From positions 1,240,001 through 1,304,000 of the forward strand of contig NZ_JAVAMO010000001.1 of the NCBI RefSeq assembly GCF_030758345.1: 64,000 nt of DNA, in the 5' to 3' direction. The first letter of the stretch is position 1; every line of letters begins with the position of its first letter. Below the pieces are notes generated by a model. It did no database searches and was not told where the DNA came from. It saw nothing but the letters and a program-made list of their open reading frames with translations. The stretch comes from Ruegeria discodermiae (GTDB lineage Bacteria; Pseudomonadota; Alphaproteobacteria; Rhodobacterales; Rhodobacteraceae). This document shows, one piece after another, positions 45,789 through 55,309 of the stretch. Made by a program: the position numbers and the translations under genes.

Positions 45789-46529
45789 ATGTCCACCCGC
45801 CGCATCCTGATGATTACCGGTTCTGACGCTACGGATTTTCTACAAGGCCTTGTCACCAACGATATGAAGGGGCTGGAGCACGGGCTGGTCTATGCCGCGC
45901 TTCTGACGCCGCAGGGCAAGTATATCGCCGATTTCTTCCTTGTCCGGCAAGGTGACACTATCCTGCTGGATGTGGCGGAAATCCTCGGTGACATGCTGTT
46001 CAAACGCCTGAGCATGTACAAGCTGCGCGCCGATGTGCAGATCGCCGAGAGCGCGCTGAACCTGCAGCGCGGCACCGGCCCTGCCCCCGAGGGTGCCCTG
46101 CCCGACCCGCGCCATGCAGATCTTGGCTGGCGGCACTACTCCGAGGTGGAGGAAAGCGATGATGGCAGCGATTGGGATGCGATTCGCGTGGCCCATTGCA
46201 TCCCCGAAACCGGGGTCGAGTTGACACCGGACAGCTATATCCTGGAATCCGGGTTCGAGGCGCTCAATGGCGTGGATTTCAAGAAAGGCTGTTATGTCGG
46301 TCAGGAAGTGACTGCGCGGATGAAGCACAAGACAGCGCTGCGCAAGGGGCTTTGCCTGGTCGATATCGATGGCGAGGCCGAACCCGGAACCGCGATCACC
46401 GCCGATGGTAAGCCCGCCGGAACGCTCTTTACCCGGTCCGGCAACCGCGCCATGGCCTATCTGCGCTTTGACCGCGCCAAAAACGATCTGAGCGCGGGCG
46501 CGGCCCGGGTCCGGATGGATCAGGCCTGA
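45789..46529 (+). CDS. ygfZ: YgfZ folate-binding protein, Fe-S cluster assembly/repair
   Basis: 246 residues. The signature KGCYVGQEVTARMKHK is near 164-179 and the N-terminal GcvT-like domain begins GSDATDFLQGLVTND. YgfZ helps assemble or repair Fe-S enzymes with tetrahydrofolate. The start MSTRRIL has GAGG eight bases upstream. The very long in-frame extension upstream is antisense to the glycosyltransferase and not used. Confidence 0.93.
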   Translation: MSTRRILMITGSDATDFLQGLVTNDMKGLEHGLVYAALLTPQGKYIADFFLVRQGDTILLDVAEILGDMLFKRLSMYKLRADVQIAESALNLQRGTGPAPEGALPDPRHADLGWRHYSEVEESDDGSDWDAIRVAHCIPETGVELTPDSYILESGFEALNGVDFKKGCYVGQEVTARMKHKTALRKGLCLVDIDGEAEPGTAITADGKPAGTLFTRSGNRAMAYLRFDRAKNDLSAGAARVRMDQA

Positions 46530-46612
46530 CCCCACAGCCCTTGCCGCATTCAAGGTTTGAGTTTGGATCGGTTTCTTCGCACACTATGCAGACGCGTGTT
46601 TGAGGGACGAAG

Positions 46613-47545
46613 ATGCTTCAGCTCTATACCGCGATCTGGCGGGTCAGTTCCGGGCGGCAGATCGTTCTGATCCTGTTGTCGCTGGCCATCGCCGGGCTGG
46701 CGGCTGTCCCGCTGGATTTTCAGAAGAACATCATCAACCTGCTGACCGCAAACACGCTGGAGAAGGAAAAGCTGTTGCTGCTGGGCGCAGGGATGATGGC
46801 GGCAATCCTGCTGAGCCTGCTGCTGAAATGGATCATGGGGTACCGCGCCAGCACTTTGGGTGAGGATACGATCCGCCTGATCCGGGCACGGCTGCTGGAG
46901 CGGACCGACATTCCGGGCCGCACTAAGGGGCGTCAGGGCACGCTGACCACCGCAATCTCGGCTGAGGCCGAAGAGTTGGGCAAATTCGCCGGAAGCGCCT
47001 TTTCCGAGCCGGTGGTGCAGATCGGCACCTTGATCAGCGTGATCGGCTATATCGCCTCGACCCAGCCGATGCTGGGGCTGATCGCGCTGATGATGATCGC
47101 GCCCCAGATTCTGATCGTGATCTATTCACAAACCCACGTGAACCGCTTCATTGCCGAGCGGGTGCATGTGCTACGCGCCTCGACCGACCGCCTGAGCGCC
47201 GAGCAGTCCAAAGAGGTCAAGGCCGCCATTCTGGCCGAGTTCGACCGCATCTATGACACTCGTCGGCGGATCTTCATCTGGAAACTGTCCAGCAAGTTCC
47301 TGCTGAGCGTCATTAACGGCCTTGGTACGGTTGCGGTGCTGATGCTGGGCGGCTGGCTGGTCCTGGACGGGCGCACGGATGTGGGCACCGTGGTGGCAGC
47401 CACAGTGGGCCTCACCCGCATTCAGGCCCCCACCGCGTTCCTGATCGCCTTTTACCGGCAGGTCAGCGCCAACAGGATCAAGTTCGACCTGTTGCGTGAG
47501 ATTCTGCCCCCGTCGCCATCGGCTGGGAAACCGGCCAAACCGTGA
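46613..47545 (+). CDS. ABC-exporter transmembrane domain protein without ATPase domain
   Basis: 310 residues with six membrane segments (about 17-37, 55-76, 125-145, 150-170, 230-255, 260-280) arranged as a type IV ABC transporter TMD. It includes a coupling-type loop (TTAISAEAEELGKFAGSAFSEP) and the C-terminal VVAATVGLTRIQAP part where exporters normally continue to the nucleotide-binding domain. The protein ends there; no Walker or signature motif exists in it, and no ATPase gene is next to it. Either an orphan half or a partner in trans. Confidence 0.75.
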   Translation: MLQLYTAIWRVSSGRQIVLILLSLAIAGLAAVPLDFQKNIINLLTANTLEKEKLLLLGAGMMAAILLSLLLKWIMGYRASTLGEDTIRLIRARLLERTDIPGRTKGRQGTLTTAISAEAEELGKFAGSAFSEPVVQIGTLISVIGYIASTQPMLGLIALMMIAPQILIVIYSQTHVNRFIAERVHVLRASTDRLSAEQSKEVKAAILAEFDRIYDTRRRIFIWKLSSKFLLSVINGLGTVAVLMLGGWLVLDGRTDVGTVVAATVGLTRIQAPTAFLIAFYRQVSANRIKFDLLREILPPSPSAGKPAKP

Positions 47546-47663
47546 CAGCCGCGAGTCGGTCAAGGCGCGGCCTGATCTGAAATGTTTGTGCAAAAGCCCA
47601 ATGAACACGCGCCAGCTGCCGGGCGGTTGGCGAGTATTTGGTTGGTTCCGTTGTGACGCCGCG

Positions 47664-48227
47664 TTACGCGCGTTCGGAATATTCCATGGTCTCGGTGTTC
47701 ACGACGATCATTTCATCCTGCCCAACAAAGGGGGGAACCATGATCTTGACACCATTGTCGAGGATCGCGGGTTTGAAGGAGTTTGCCGCAGTCTGCCCCT
47801 TGACCACCGGTTCGGTCTCGACGATCTGGCAGGTGACTTTTTGCGGCACCGTGGCGTTCAGCGCCTCGGCTTCGTAGAACTCGACCACAATGGTCATACC
47901 ATCCTGCAGGAAGGGGCGGCGGTCGCCCAGCAACTCGGCCGGGACCTCGACCTGCTCATAGGTTTCCGTGTCCATGAAGACCAGCATCCCATCGTTTTCA
48001 TAGAGAAATTGCTGATCTTTCTGCTCCAGGCGCACACGCTCGACCTTGTCAGCAGACCGGAAGCGTTCATTCAGTTTCGAGCCGTTGCGCAGGTTGCGCA
48101 GTTCGACCTGAGCAAAGGCGCCGCCCTTTCCTGGCTTCACATGGTCGACCTTGACCGCAGCCCAGAGCCCGCCATTATGCTCCAGCACGTTGCCCGGCCG
48201 GATTTCGTTTCCGTTGATCTTGGGCAT
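47664..48227 (-). CDS. efp: Translation elongation factor P
   Basis: 187 residues, three OB-like domains. [19 protein letters not shown] carries the modifiable basic tip region near residue 34; the C-terminal domain has [18 protein letters not shown] and [19 protein letters not shown] relieves ribosome stalling at polyproline. AAGGA precedes the ATG. Proline-rich proteins in the window, such as the PopZ-like one, would be natural clients. Confidence 0.95.
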   Translation of the reverse strand: MPKINGNEIRPGNVLEHNGGLWAAVKVDHVKPGKGGAFAQVELRNLRNGSKLNERFRSADKVERVRLEQKDQQFLYENDGMLVFMDTETYEQVEVPAELLGDRRPFLQDGMTIVVEFYEAEALNATVPQKVTCQIVETEPVVKGQTAANSFKPAILDNGVKIMVPPFVGQDEMIVVNTETMEYSERA

Positions 48228-48446
48228 GACTTAAATCCTTCACATACGGTTGATGCCTTGTTTCGCGCTCCTATATCTGGCGCAAAGGACACAGGCAAGA
48301 CAACGATACCTTGTGCTGCACATGCAGCGAGCCATGCACTCAGCGCAATGCTCTTATGCACTTCTGGGGTACCCGAATCGAGTCTGATCAGTCATAAGCA
48401 ACGCTACGCCGAAAAATGCAAGAGCAAGAACAACAAGGAAGACGAG

Positions 48447-48767
48447 ATGCAAGATTTCGTTGACGGCACCGCCTTTAACAACGAGCAAGGCAATCGTGCA
48501 CGCAAACTTTTCGCGGCTGTCGTATTGGCCGCATTGGACGACGCCATAGCCGACGACAAGAAGTACGGCAATGGTCCTGAGCAGATCGCCCGCTGGGCAC
48601 GCTCGCGCGATGGGCGCGAAGTTCTGAGCTGCGCCGGGATCGATCCGAACGAACGAGTCGTGGGTGGCCTGATGGAATTCGTCGGTCGCGGGGTGCGCAC
48701 ATCCGTCGCGCTATCGCGCGAAGAGAGCGAGCGCCGCAATGCAGCGCAGCAGGCAGAAGCGGCCTGA
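48447..48767 (+). CDS. DUF6280-type conserved protein
   Basis: 106-residue soluble, mostly helical protein (MQDFVDGTAFNNEQGNRARK, VLAALDDAIADDKKYGNGPE, GREVLSCAGIDPNERVV). It closely matches a small family I recall as conserved in roseobacters and named DUF6280. AAGGA lies 8 bases upstream of ATG 48447. A longer in-frame frame upstream is antisense to efp and not real. Function unknown. Confidence 0.8.
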   Translation: MQDFVDGTAFNNEQGNRARKLFAAVVLAALDDAIADDKKYGNGPEQIARWARSRDGREVLSCAGIDPNERVVGGLMEFVGRGVRTSVALSREESERRNAAQQAEAA

Positions 48768-48786
48768 TCGCAATCTCCTCAAGGTT

Positions 48787-48815
48787 GAAAAAGCGCGCCC
48801 CACGGGGCGCGTTTT
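48787..48815. terminator. Bidirectional terminator
   Basis: CGCGCCCC (48793-48800) and GGGGCGCG (48803-48810) with a two-base turn, preceded by a run of A and followed by five T. It serves the DUF6280 gene on the plus strand and the membrane protein gene ending at 48819 on the minus strand. Confidence 0.88.
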
Positions 48816-48818
48816 TCG

Positions 48819-49388
48819 TCAGAAGAACAAAATCCACTGCCGCGCCGTCCAGAGCTCGGCCGCCAGCATCAGACCAAAGACAGCCACGCCAACCGGCCCC
48901 AGACCGCCGCGCCACAGGCTCCAGAACGCCAGACAGCAGGCAAGGGCCACCACTGGCGCCACCCAAAGCGAGTGATGGGTGCTGTCCCAATAGCTGACCG
49001 GGCTGTCGAAGACCCAGTTCGTAAGCGGCCAGAATTGCGGCCGCCCATCCCCGGCATGCAGCACGAAATCCGTCGCCAGATGCAAAAGCGCGGCACCGGC
49101 AAAAGCGATCAGAACCGGACTGCGCCGGATCAGCGCAACCGTCATCAACAGCCCCCAGAGAACGAAACTGTTGTCGATGGCAAAGACGCTCTGCCAGGCG
49201 GGCGAGAAATAAAGCTCGTCAAACACCACTTGCGGTGGGATGCCCTGCACATGGAGCGCCCAAAGCGCCATCACATAAAGCGACGCATCCGGCGCCAATG
49301 CCCCCAGAAGCGCCGCAGCCATCACCCGACGGCCCTGCCCCCGCCCAAAGACGGCGGCACCGATCAAAAGATGCGCAGGCGTGTTCAT
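48819..49388 (-). CDS. YdjM-like membrane-bound metal-dependent hydrolase
   Basis: 189 residues with five or so membrane segments. [15 protein letters not shown] at the start, the [15 protein letters not shown] segment and WDSTHHSLW supply His/Asp residues in the pattern of the YdjM (DUF457) family of putative inner-membrane metal hydrolases. Start at MNTPAHL with GAGG nine bases upstream. Divergent from cobQ with 58 bases between. Function unproven. Confidence 0.75.
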   Translation of the reverse strand: MNTPAHLLIGAAVFGRGQGRRVMAAALLGALAPDASLYVMALWALHVQGIPPQVVFDELYFSPAWQSVFAIDNSFVLWGLLMTVALIRRSPVLIAFAGAALLHLATDFVLHAGDGRPQFWPLTNWVFDSPVSYWDSTHHSLWVAPVVALACCLAFWSLWRGGLGPVGVAVFGLMLAAELWTARQWILFF

Positions 49389-49446
49389 GGGGCTTTTCCT
49401 CGGGGCGCAAATCAGGTCATCTGCGGGCCACGTTAGGAGGCGGGCC

Positions 49447-50904
49447 ATGGTCAAGTCCATCATGATTCAGGGCACTGGCAGCAATGTCGGGAAATCCATG
49501 CTGGTGGCCGGGCTGGCGCGCGCCTATGCCCGGCGCGGGCTGCGGGTTGCCCCGTTCAAGCCGCAGAACATGTCAAACAATGCCGCCGTGACGGCGGAGG
49601 GCGGCGAGATCGGGCGTGCGCAGGCGCTGCAGGCGCGGGCGGCGTTTCGCGCGCCGCATACGGATATGAACCCGATCCTGCTGAAACCCGAAACCGATAC
49701 CGGCGCGCAGGTGATCGTTCAGGGCCAACGGCGCGGCACCCTGAAAGCCGCCGATTACCGCAAGGACAAATCCAGCCTGCTGGCGGCTGCGTTGGAGAGC
49801 TTCGACCGGCTTTGCAGCGATGCCGATCTGGTGCTGATCGAGGGCGCAGGCAGCCCGGCAGAGACCAACCTGCGCGCAGGCGACATTGCCAATATGGGCT
49901 TTGCCTGCGCGGCAGGGGTTCCCGTAGTACTGGTGGGCGATATCCACCGTGGTGGCGTGATCGCGCAAATTGTCGGCACCCAGGCAGTCTTGGATCAGAC
50001 CGATCTGGACCGAATCAGGGGTTTTGCGGTGAACCGCTTCAAGGGGGATATCCGTCTGTTCGACGAGGGGCGTGACGACATCGCGGCGCGCACCGGCTGG
50101 CCCTGTCTGGGTGTGGTGCCGTGGTTCGAGGACGCCTGGAAGCTGCCCGCAGAGGACATGATGGACATCCGCTCACATGCGGGCGGGGCGTTCAAGATTG
50201 TGGTGCCGCAATTGGAACGCATGGCGAATTTCGACGATCTCGACCCGCTGGCCGCCGAAGCCGGCATCACGGTCGAGATCGTGCCGGGCGGGCGCCCCCT
50301 GCCCGGCGATGCCGATCTCGTGCTACTACCGGGCAGCAAATCCACGATCGGCGATCTGGCTTATTTCCGCGCCCAGGGCTGGGATATCGACCTGCTGGCC
50401 CATGTGCGGCGCGGCGGGCATGTTCTGGGCCTGTGCGGTGGCTATCAGATGCTGGGACACAGTATCGACGACCCCGATGGCGTCGATGGCCGTCCGGGCA
50501 AGGTCGCCGGTCTGGGCCTGCTGGATGTCGAAACGGTGATGGCGGGGCGCAAGCAAGTCAAGCTGACCGAAGCGGTTGCGCTGGAGACCGGCGCAACGGT
50601 GCGCGGCTATGAAATTCACATGGGCCGGACCGCCGGGCCGGATTGCGCGCGTGCATGGCTGTCCATCGGTGACCGGCCCGAGGGCGCGGCCTCGGCCAAT
50701 GGCCGCATCCGCGGCAGCTATCTGCATGGTATCTTCTCGTCGGATGCGTTTCGGGCGGGGTATCTGGCGTCGCTGGGACAAAGCTCAGACACCGCCTATG
50801 AGGACGGTGTCGAAGCAACGCTCGACGCGCTGGCCGATCATCTGGAGCGCTACATGGACCTCGACCTGCTGCTGGCGTTGGCCGAAAGCCCGGCGCGGCG
50901 GTAG
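49447..50904 (+). CDS. cobQ: Cobyric acid synthase
   Basis: 485-residue glutamine-dependent amidase of the cobalamin pathway. N-terminal ATPase part: [21 protein letters not shown]-loop and [13 protein letters not shown], then [24 protein letters not shown]-terminal GATase: [11 protein letters not shown] with the nucleophilic Cys and EIHMGRT, SYLHGIF near the end. ATG 49447 follows AGGAGG at seven bases. No other cob gene is adjacent. Confidence 0.96.
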   Translation: MVKSIMIQGTGSNVGKSMLVAGLARAYARRGLRVAPFKPQNMSNNAAVTAEGGEIGRAQALQARAAFRAPHTDMNPILLKPETDTGAQVIVQGQRRGTLKAADYRKDKSSLLAAALESFDRLCSDADLVLIEGAGSPAETNLRAGDIANMGFACAAGVPVVLVGDIHRGGVIAQIVGTQAVLDQTDLDRIRGFAVNRFKGDIRLFDEGRDDIAARTGWPCLGVVPWFEDAWKLPAEDMMDIRSHAGGAFKIVVPQLERMANFDDLDPLAAEAGITVEIVPGGRPLPGDADLVLLPGSKSTIGDLAYFRAQGWDIDLLAHVRRGGHVLGLCGGYQMLGHSIDDPDGVDGRPGKVAGLGLLDVETVMAGRKQVKLTEAVALETGATVRGYEIHMGRTAGPDCARAWLSIGDRPEGAASANGRIRGSYLHGIFSSDAFRAGYLASLGQSSDTAYEDGVEATLDALADHLERYMDLDLLLALAESPARR

Positions 50905-50921
50905 GGGCTCAGCCCCATGAC

Positions 50922-51854
50922 TCAGCCCAAGTCGCGGGCGGTCAGTGCGCGCTGAATTTCGCGGCGGACAAGCTTGCGCACATTGCGCGTGATCCGCTCA
51001 CCCAGAACGCCTTGCAATTCCTCTCGCAGAATTTCCGCGACAAGCACGCGCAGGCTTTCCTCGTCCAGTACCGCCCCATCCGAGATCGCCGAGTCTTGCT
51101 GAGATGCAGCGGCGCCTTGTGGCGCGTCTTCGGTGTGCGTCGTTGCAGTCGTCTCCGGCGCGGGGTCGACTTCATCGACAGCCGGCTCCACCACCGAAGC
51201 TGCAGCGATTTCCACCTGTGACATCGAATCCGGTGCCGCTGCCGCGTCTTTTTCAGGCGCACGGTTCCGCCAGGAAATGGATGGATCGACCTTGGTGCCG
51301 GAATACTCCTCATTCGTGGTGCCGTCAGGCTCCCACTGATCCTCGGTGCGCGCAATCGCCGCTTCAAGCGCTTCGATCTTCTTGCTCAACGGCTCTTCAA
51401 TTGGTGCACTTGACGGATTGGCTGTTTCGGCATTGTGGCGAAACGAAAACTCATCCGCCGATTGTTCACGATCTCGACTTTCGTCCGGAACGATCTTTGG
51501 GCGAATCCATGCCACCTTGTCGTTCGGAACCGCATCTTCGGGCCGCAGCAGCATCGGACGGGGCTTTGACGGAGGGGTTTCACCCTCTGCCTGCCGAGCC
51601 GACTGCGCCGCCTCATAAAGCGTCGTTCTAGGGTTGGTCCACGGAACCGCTGTCCCACGCTCGGGTGGCCCGCGGCGCTCTGCCTCGGGAACGGGCTCCG
51701 TCACGCGCAAAGCGGGCGTCAGGACGAGCTTATTGGCCTTTTTTGGCCTTCGGGGCGCGACCGGTCGCGGTTCGGGCACGCCTTCATTGCTGACAAGTTT
51801 TCTGATCGAGGACAACACATCCTCGATTCCCAAATCGGCTGCTTGATTGGACAT
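50922..51854 (-). CDS. PopZ-like polar organising protein candidate (DUF2497-type)
   Basis: 310 residues: a short N-terminal helix GIEDVLSSIRKLVSNE (9-24), a long Pro/Glu/Arg-rich region with low predicted structure (25-235), and a C-terminal helical bundle LRVLVAEILREELQGVLGER plus NVRKLVRREIQRAL (about 265-305). This helix-disorder-helix plan is that of PopZ, which forms polar assemblies. It stands just before tolC and pcm, the same neighbours I recall around popZ in Caulobacter. Assignment is by pattern and context. Confidence 0.6.
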   Translation of the reverse strand: MSNQAADLGIEDVLSSIRKLVSNEGVPEPRPVAPRRPKKANKLVLTPALRVTEPVPEAERRGPPERGTAVPWTNPRTTLYEAAQSARQAEGETPPSKPRPMLLRPEDAVPNDKVAWIRPKIVPDESRDREQSADEFSFRHNAETANPSSAPIEEPLSKKIEALEAAIARTEDQWEPDGTTNEEYSGTKVDPSISWRNRAPEKDAAAAPDSMSQVEIAAASVVEPAVDEVDPAPETTATTHTEDAPQGAAASQQDSAISDGAVLDEESLRVLVAEILREELQGVLGERITRNVRKLVRREIQRALTARDLG

Positions 51855-51927
51855 TTTTTTCTACCACTCTGAACCTCACCCCAAGTGTAGCGAAGCCCGG
51901 CTGTTCTGCCAACACAGGAGTGGAACG

Positions 51928-53334
51928 TTATTGCCTGCCCAGCGCTTTCAGGACACGGTCCAGATCCTTGCTCTGCTTGCTGACCCGAGCAGGCGCGTTT
52001 TTCACCAGGTTATAATAGAGCGTCGGATCATAGATCTGAACCGCCAGCCCCAGCCGTTCGGCCGTAAGCAACCCCTGCGACAACAACACCTGATAGGCAG
52101 CCAGAGAACGTTCGGAGCGCGCAAAAATCTGCTGGGTCTGCGCATCGAGCAGGTCCTGCTCGGCGGTCAACACATCGAGGGTCGTCCGCGCACCCAGCGT
52201 CGCCTCTTCGCGAATACCGTCAAACGCGATCTGCGCCGCGCGCACTCGTTCGTTCGAAGCGGTCAGGCTGGCTTCGGCCGTCTGGAACCGCACATAGGCG
52301 TCCTTGACCCCCTGAATGACGTCCTTTTGGGCAGTCAACAGCGCAAAACGGGTGGAATCGCGGGTGGCGATTGCGCGCCGAACCTGCGCCGCAAGCGCGC
52401 CCCCGGCATAGACTGGTTGCCGAAAGGTCACCCCGGCAGAAGAGTCATTGCGAAAATCGGAACTGCTGAAGTCCTCAGTATATCCCAGATCCGCATCCAG
52501 GGTCACGTTCGGCCCAAGTTCCTTGCGTTGCTGCTGCACAATCAGTTCCGCAGCACGTACCTGATGCTGTGCCGCCAGAATGTCCGGGTGGGTTCTGACT
52601 GCAACCGCTATGGCCGCGTCAATCGAAGCTGGAAGCCTCGGAAGACTTGGCTGGCCCGCAGTTTTGCCGGGCTCGTTTCCGACGGCGTTTACATATTCGG
52701 CCTTGGCCGTCGTGAGACTGCCTAATGCATCAGCCAGGTTTGCGCGGGCTGCGGCAACACTGGCCTCTGACAGAGCCACATCCGTTCTTGTGACTTCGCC
52801 CACTTCAAAGCGATCTTGCGAAGCGCGCAATTCCTCACCCAGAACTCGGACGTTGTTGCGGCGAAGTGCAACATTGTCTTCCTGCAGGATCAGGTTCATA
52901 TAAGCACTGACTGCCCGGAACAGGATGCTTTGCTCGACATCAATCAGTGATTGACGTGCTGACAACACCGATTCCTGGGCGGCTTGCTTGGCCAGCCGGG
53001 TTGCACCGCCATCAAAGAGTAATTGCTGGAAGGACAAGCCGATAAAACCCTCGGTATCACCATTGTTAGAACTGAAGTTGTTGTTCTGTTGATCCACCAA
53101 TTGCCGCTGAATCTGCATGGTCCAGTTGATGATCGGCCGCAGCTGGGCCACTGCAATCGCGACATCTTCGTCCGCCGCCCGCAGCAGTGCCCGGTTCTGC
53201 TCCAAAAGCCCGCTGGTATTATAGGCCCCAACCAGCGCATCTGCGAGATTATCCGCGAGCGCCGATCGTGGCACCACTGATGCCGCCAAAAGCGCAACCG
53301 ACAGGGCCGTTCCTTTTAGTACTGCTCTCAACAT
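51928..53334 (-). CDS. tolC: TolC-family outer-membrane efflux channel
   Basis: 468 residues with a signal peptide (1-27, ending SALA). Two repeats of long coiled helices and short strands: LADALVGAYNTSGLLEQNRALLRAADEDVAIA and TYRKELRASQDRFEVGEVTRTDVALSEASVA-like segments, as usual for OEP proteins. Trimeric outer-membrane channel for type I secretion and efflux. It could export the RTX protein encoded at 60.9 kb; that link is only possible. Confidence 0.92.
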   Translation of the reverse strand: MLRAVLKGTALSVALLAASVVPRSALADNLADALVGAYNTSGLLEQNRALLRAADEDVAIAVAQLRPIINWTMQIQRQLVDQQNNNFSSNNGDTEGFIGLSFQQLLFDGGATRLAKQAAQESVLSARQSLIDVEQSILFRAVSAYMNLILQEDNVALRRNNVRVLGEELRASQDRFEVGEVTRTDVALSEASVAAARANLADALGSLTTAKAEYVNAVGNEPGKTAGQPSLPRLPASIDAAIAVAVRTHPDILAAQHQVRAAELIVQQQRKELGPNVTLDADLGYTEDFSSSDFRNDSSAGVTFRQPVYAGGALAAQVRRAIATRDSTRFALLTAQKDVIQGVKDAYVRFQTAEASLTASNERVRAAQIAFDGIREEATLGARTTLDVLTAEQDLLDAQTQQIFARSERSLAAYQVLLSQGLLTAERLGLAVQIYDPTLYYNLVKNAPARVSKQSKDLDRVLKALGRQ

Positions 53335-53385
53335 TGTTTTCCGCGCCTCTTTATATGTCCGGCCTGTTTTTCCCGACCCAACGGG

Positions 53386-54039
53386 TCACAGCGAAAATTC
53401 CGGTTGTTTTGCGAACCCCGGCAGGACTTGTCCGCCAGCATTGAATGCGTATCGCCATGACAGCTTGCCGCCGGACTTATGCCCGATCCGAACGGTCCCC
53501 ACGCCGTCCTCGACAAAGGTGCAGGCAATGCGCCCGCCCTCCTTGAGCTGCGCCAGCAGAGCTTCGGGCACCTGTTCGACGCCCCCCTGAACAAGGATGG
53601 CATCATAGGGGCCATGCTCGGCGGCCCCTTCGGCCAGTGGACCGTGATGCACAACCGCATTGTCGGCACCGGCCTCAGACAAAAGCGACTGCGCCTCACC
53701 TGCCATGGCCGCATCTTCCTCGACAGCCACGACGAGCTGCGCCAAGCGCGCTGTCACGGCGGTGGAGTACCCAAGTGCCGCAGCCACATCCAGAACCGCT
53801 TCGTCGTCCTGAATGTTGAGCGCATCAAGCATTTTCGCGAATGTCCGGGGTTCGGGCAACACCCGTCCATCGCCCAGATCGATCATCTCCTCCGCGTAGG
53901 CGGCCTCGCGCTTCGCATCGGGCACGAAGGTTTCGCGAGGGACCTCCAGCATCGCCTCGATGATCGGGAACTTGGTCACATCCGACGGGCGGACCTGCGT
54001 ATCCACCATGGTACGGCGCCGTGCGGCAAATTCAGGCAT
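53386..54039 (-). CDS. pcm: Protein-L-isoaspartate O-methyltransferase
   Basis: 217 residues. MVDTQVRPSDVTKFPIIEAML and the SAM-binding region VLDVAAALGYSTAVTARL near 75-92 followed by VAVEEDAAMAGEAQ mark the PCMT family, which repairs isoaspartyl damage. The usual glycine-rich motif is partly altered (AAALGY for GxGxGY), a known feature of the alphaproteobacterial branch near popZ, where function may differ. Start MPEFAARRRT chosen as the family start. Confidence 0.87.
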   Translation of the reverse strand: MPEFAARRRTMVDTQVRPSDVTKFPIIEAMLEVPRETFVPDAKREAAYAEEMIDLGDGRVLPEPRTFAKMLDALNIQDDEAVLDVAAALGYSTAVTARLAQLVVAVEEDAAMAGEAQSLLSEAGADNAVVHHGPLAEGAAEHGPYDAILVQGGVEQVPEALLAQLKEGGRIACTFVEDGVGTVRIGHKSGGKLSWRYAFNAGGQVLPGFAKQPEFSL

Positions 54040-54267
54040 AATCGTGATCTTCCAACACTGTGTTACTGTGGCTTGTGCCATACTGGCATCCAGGCGGCAA
54101 TGTCCCATCCACAAGTAACATTTCCTCGGTTGCCCTGTTGCAACGTGCACATTCGCCAGATTGGTCTCTCAAGTGGGTGTTTTTTGGCCGAGACCGTCTG
54201 GACGCCATTGAACAAAGCTGCTAGAACACCCCCTGAACCACAGCAAGTGATTGATTTCACTGAGAAA

Positions 54268-54341
54268 GGCGAGTTGGCGGAGTGGTGACGCAGCGGATTG
54301 CAAATCCGTGTACACCGGTTCGATTCCGGTACTCGCCTCCA
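54268..54341 (+). tRNA. tRNA-Cys (GCA)
   Basis: 74 bases with acceptor stem GGCGAGT / ACTCGCC, encoded TCCA end, anticodon loop TTGCAAA with GCA at 54300-54302, and T arm ACCGGTTCGATTCCGGT. It marks the left edge of the accessory region, and tRNA 3' ends are common integration sites. No second copy of its 3' end is seen in the window. Confidence 0.95.
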
Positions 54342-54479
54342 AATAAAATCAATAACTTATCGAGCCACCATGCCAGTCTCTGGTCTCCCCTCATAATTCT
54401 GGGGGACATATAGGGGACAAGGTTGATCGTTTCCTCAGTAGTGTTCGGCCTCGCGACTGCGGCCTAACGTCCTTGGCGA

Positions 54480-55223
54480 CTACCCCAAGACAACCCGCTT
54501 ATGACGGGAAGCCAATTCGGTGCGGTCCGTCAGATTATTCGCTAGTTTGGCGCAAGAGCCTCCATAGACCAACCTTACCAAGTAATTGATATCTTCCTGC
54601 CACTCCAAGATTTCTGAGTGGTCTGCATCATAAAGCGACCTTAGCTCTGACTGAATTTTAGGCAAATCTATCAACCAGTTGTGCGCTGCGCAGTTGCGAA
54701 TGGTTCGCACTCTGTCACATGTCCGTTGCTCATCCTTGCAAATCAGGCCGAGGCCGAACGAAAGGCTAATACGAGTAGAGAAGTTCATTTCCTTGTTGTC
54801 GTGAAGCAACTTTTTGGAAATCTTATGGTCAATCAGGAAGCTTTCGAGCAAGCGAGTGACTAGGACCTCGATCATCGAAGACCACACTAAGATTTGCCCT
54901 CGTATAGTTCCGGCAGAGCTTTCCTGGTTCGCCTCCAGGATAAAACGATACACTTCAGGCCATCGATCCAGAAACAGTAATCGCTCAGGTTCAACGGCGT
55001 CGTCCTCACCAACCGCTGACTTGGGTTCGAATGCCGCAACTGGTCCAAATTTGCCAGAAGCGCAAAGCTCATAAATCTCCTTGCCATGAGGCTCTGAGAC
55101 GCTCGGCTCAGCCGTGAATTGAACCTTCTGTTTTATGTGATCGAATTTCACGAAGCAGTTGATCTTGGTTCTTTGAGGATTGGCCCACGCTGGGCTGTCT
55201 ACTGACGAGTAAGTTAGTTTCAT
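54480..55223 (-). CDS. Hypothetical protein with MltR-like C-terminal segment
   Basis: 247 residues. The N-terminal half is not recognised. The C-terminal part has MIEVLVTRLLESFLIDHKISKKL, FSTRISLSFGLGLICKDEQ and VRTIRNCAAHNWL, parallel in order to the MltR-like gene at 43381 (FSSRIDLSYxLGIVSKEE, VRNDFAH). RNCAAH again has R-x4-H. AT-richer than the core genome, and first gene after tRNA-Cys. Function unknown; a nucleic-acid-related or defence role is speculation. Confidence 0.6.
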   Translation of the reverse strand: MKLTYSSVDSPAWANPQRTKINCFVKFDHIKQKVQFTAEPSVSEPHGKEIYELCASGKFGPVAAFEPKSAVGEDDAVEPERLLFLDRWPEVYRFILEANQESSAGTIRGQILVWSSMIEVLVTRLLESFLIDHKISKKLLHDNKEMNFSTRISLSFGLGLICKDEQRTCDRVRTIRNCAAHNWLIDLPKIQSELRSLYDADHSEILEWQEDINYLVRLVYGGSCAKLANNLTDRTELASRHKRVVLG

Positions 55224-55309
55224 ATCTCATAACGGCTTGGGACAACGTAGCATTCATAGCTGTCCCACCAAGAACTGAATTAAGCAAACGCAACAGCATG
55301 GACGCTCTC

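Noticed and set aside
47496-48446. Upstream part of a 423-codon plus-strand frame
   Set aside because: Antisense to efp; only the last 106 codons (from 48447) match a real family.
49389-49446. Cobalamin riboswitch upstream of cobQ
   Set aside because: The gap to the divergent gene is only 58 bases and shows no B12-box-like sequence.
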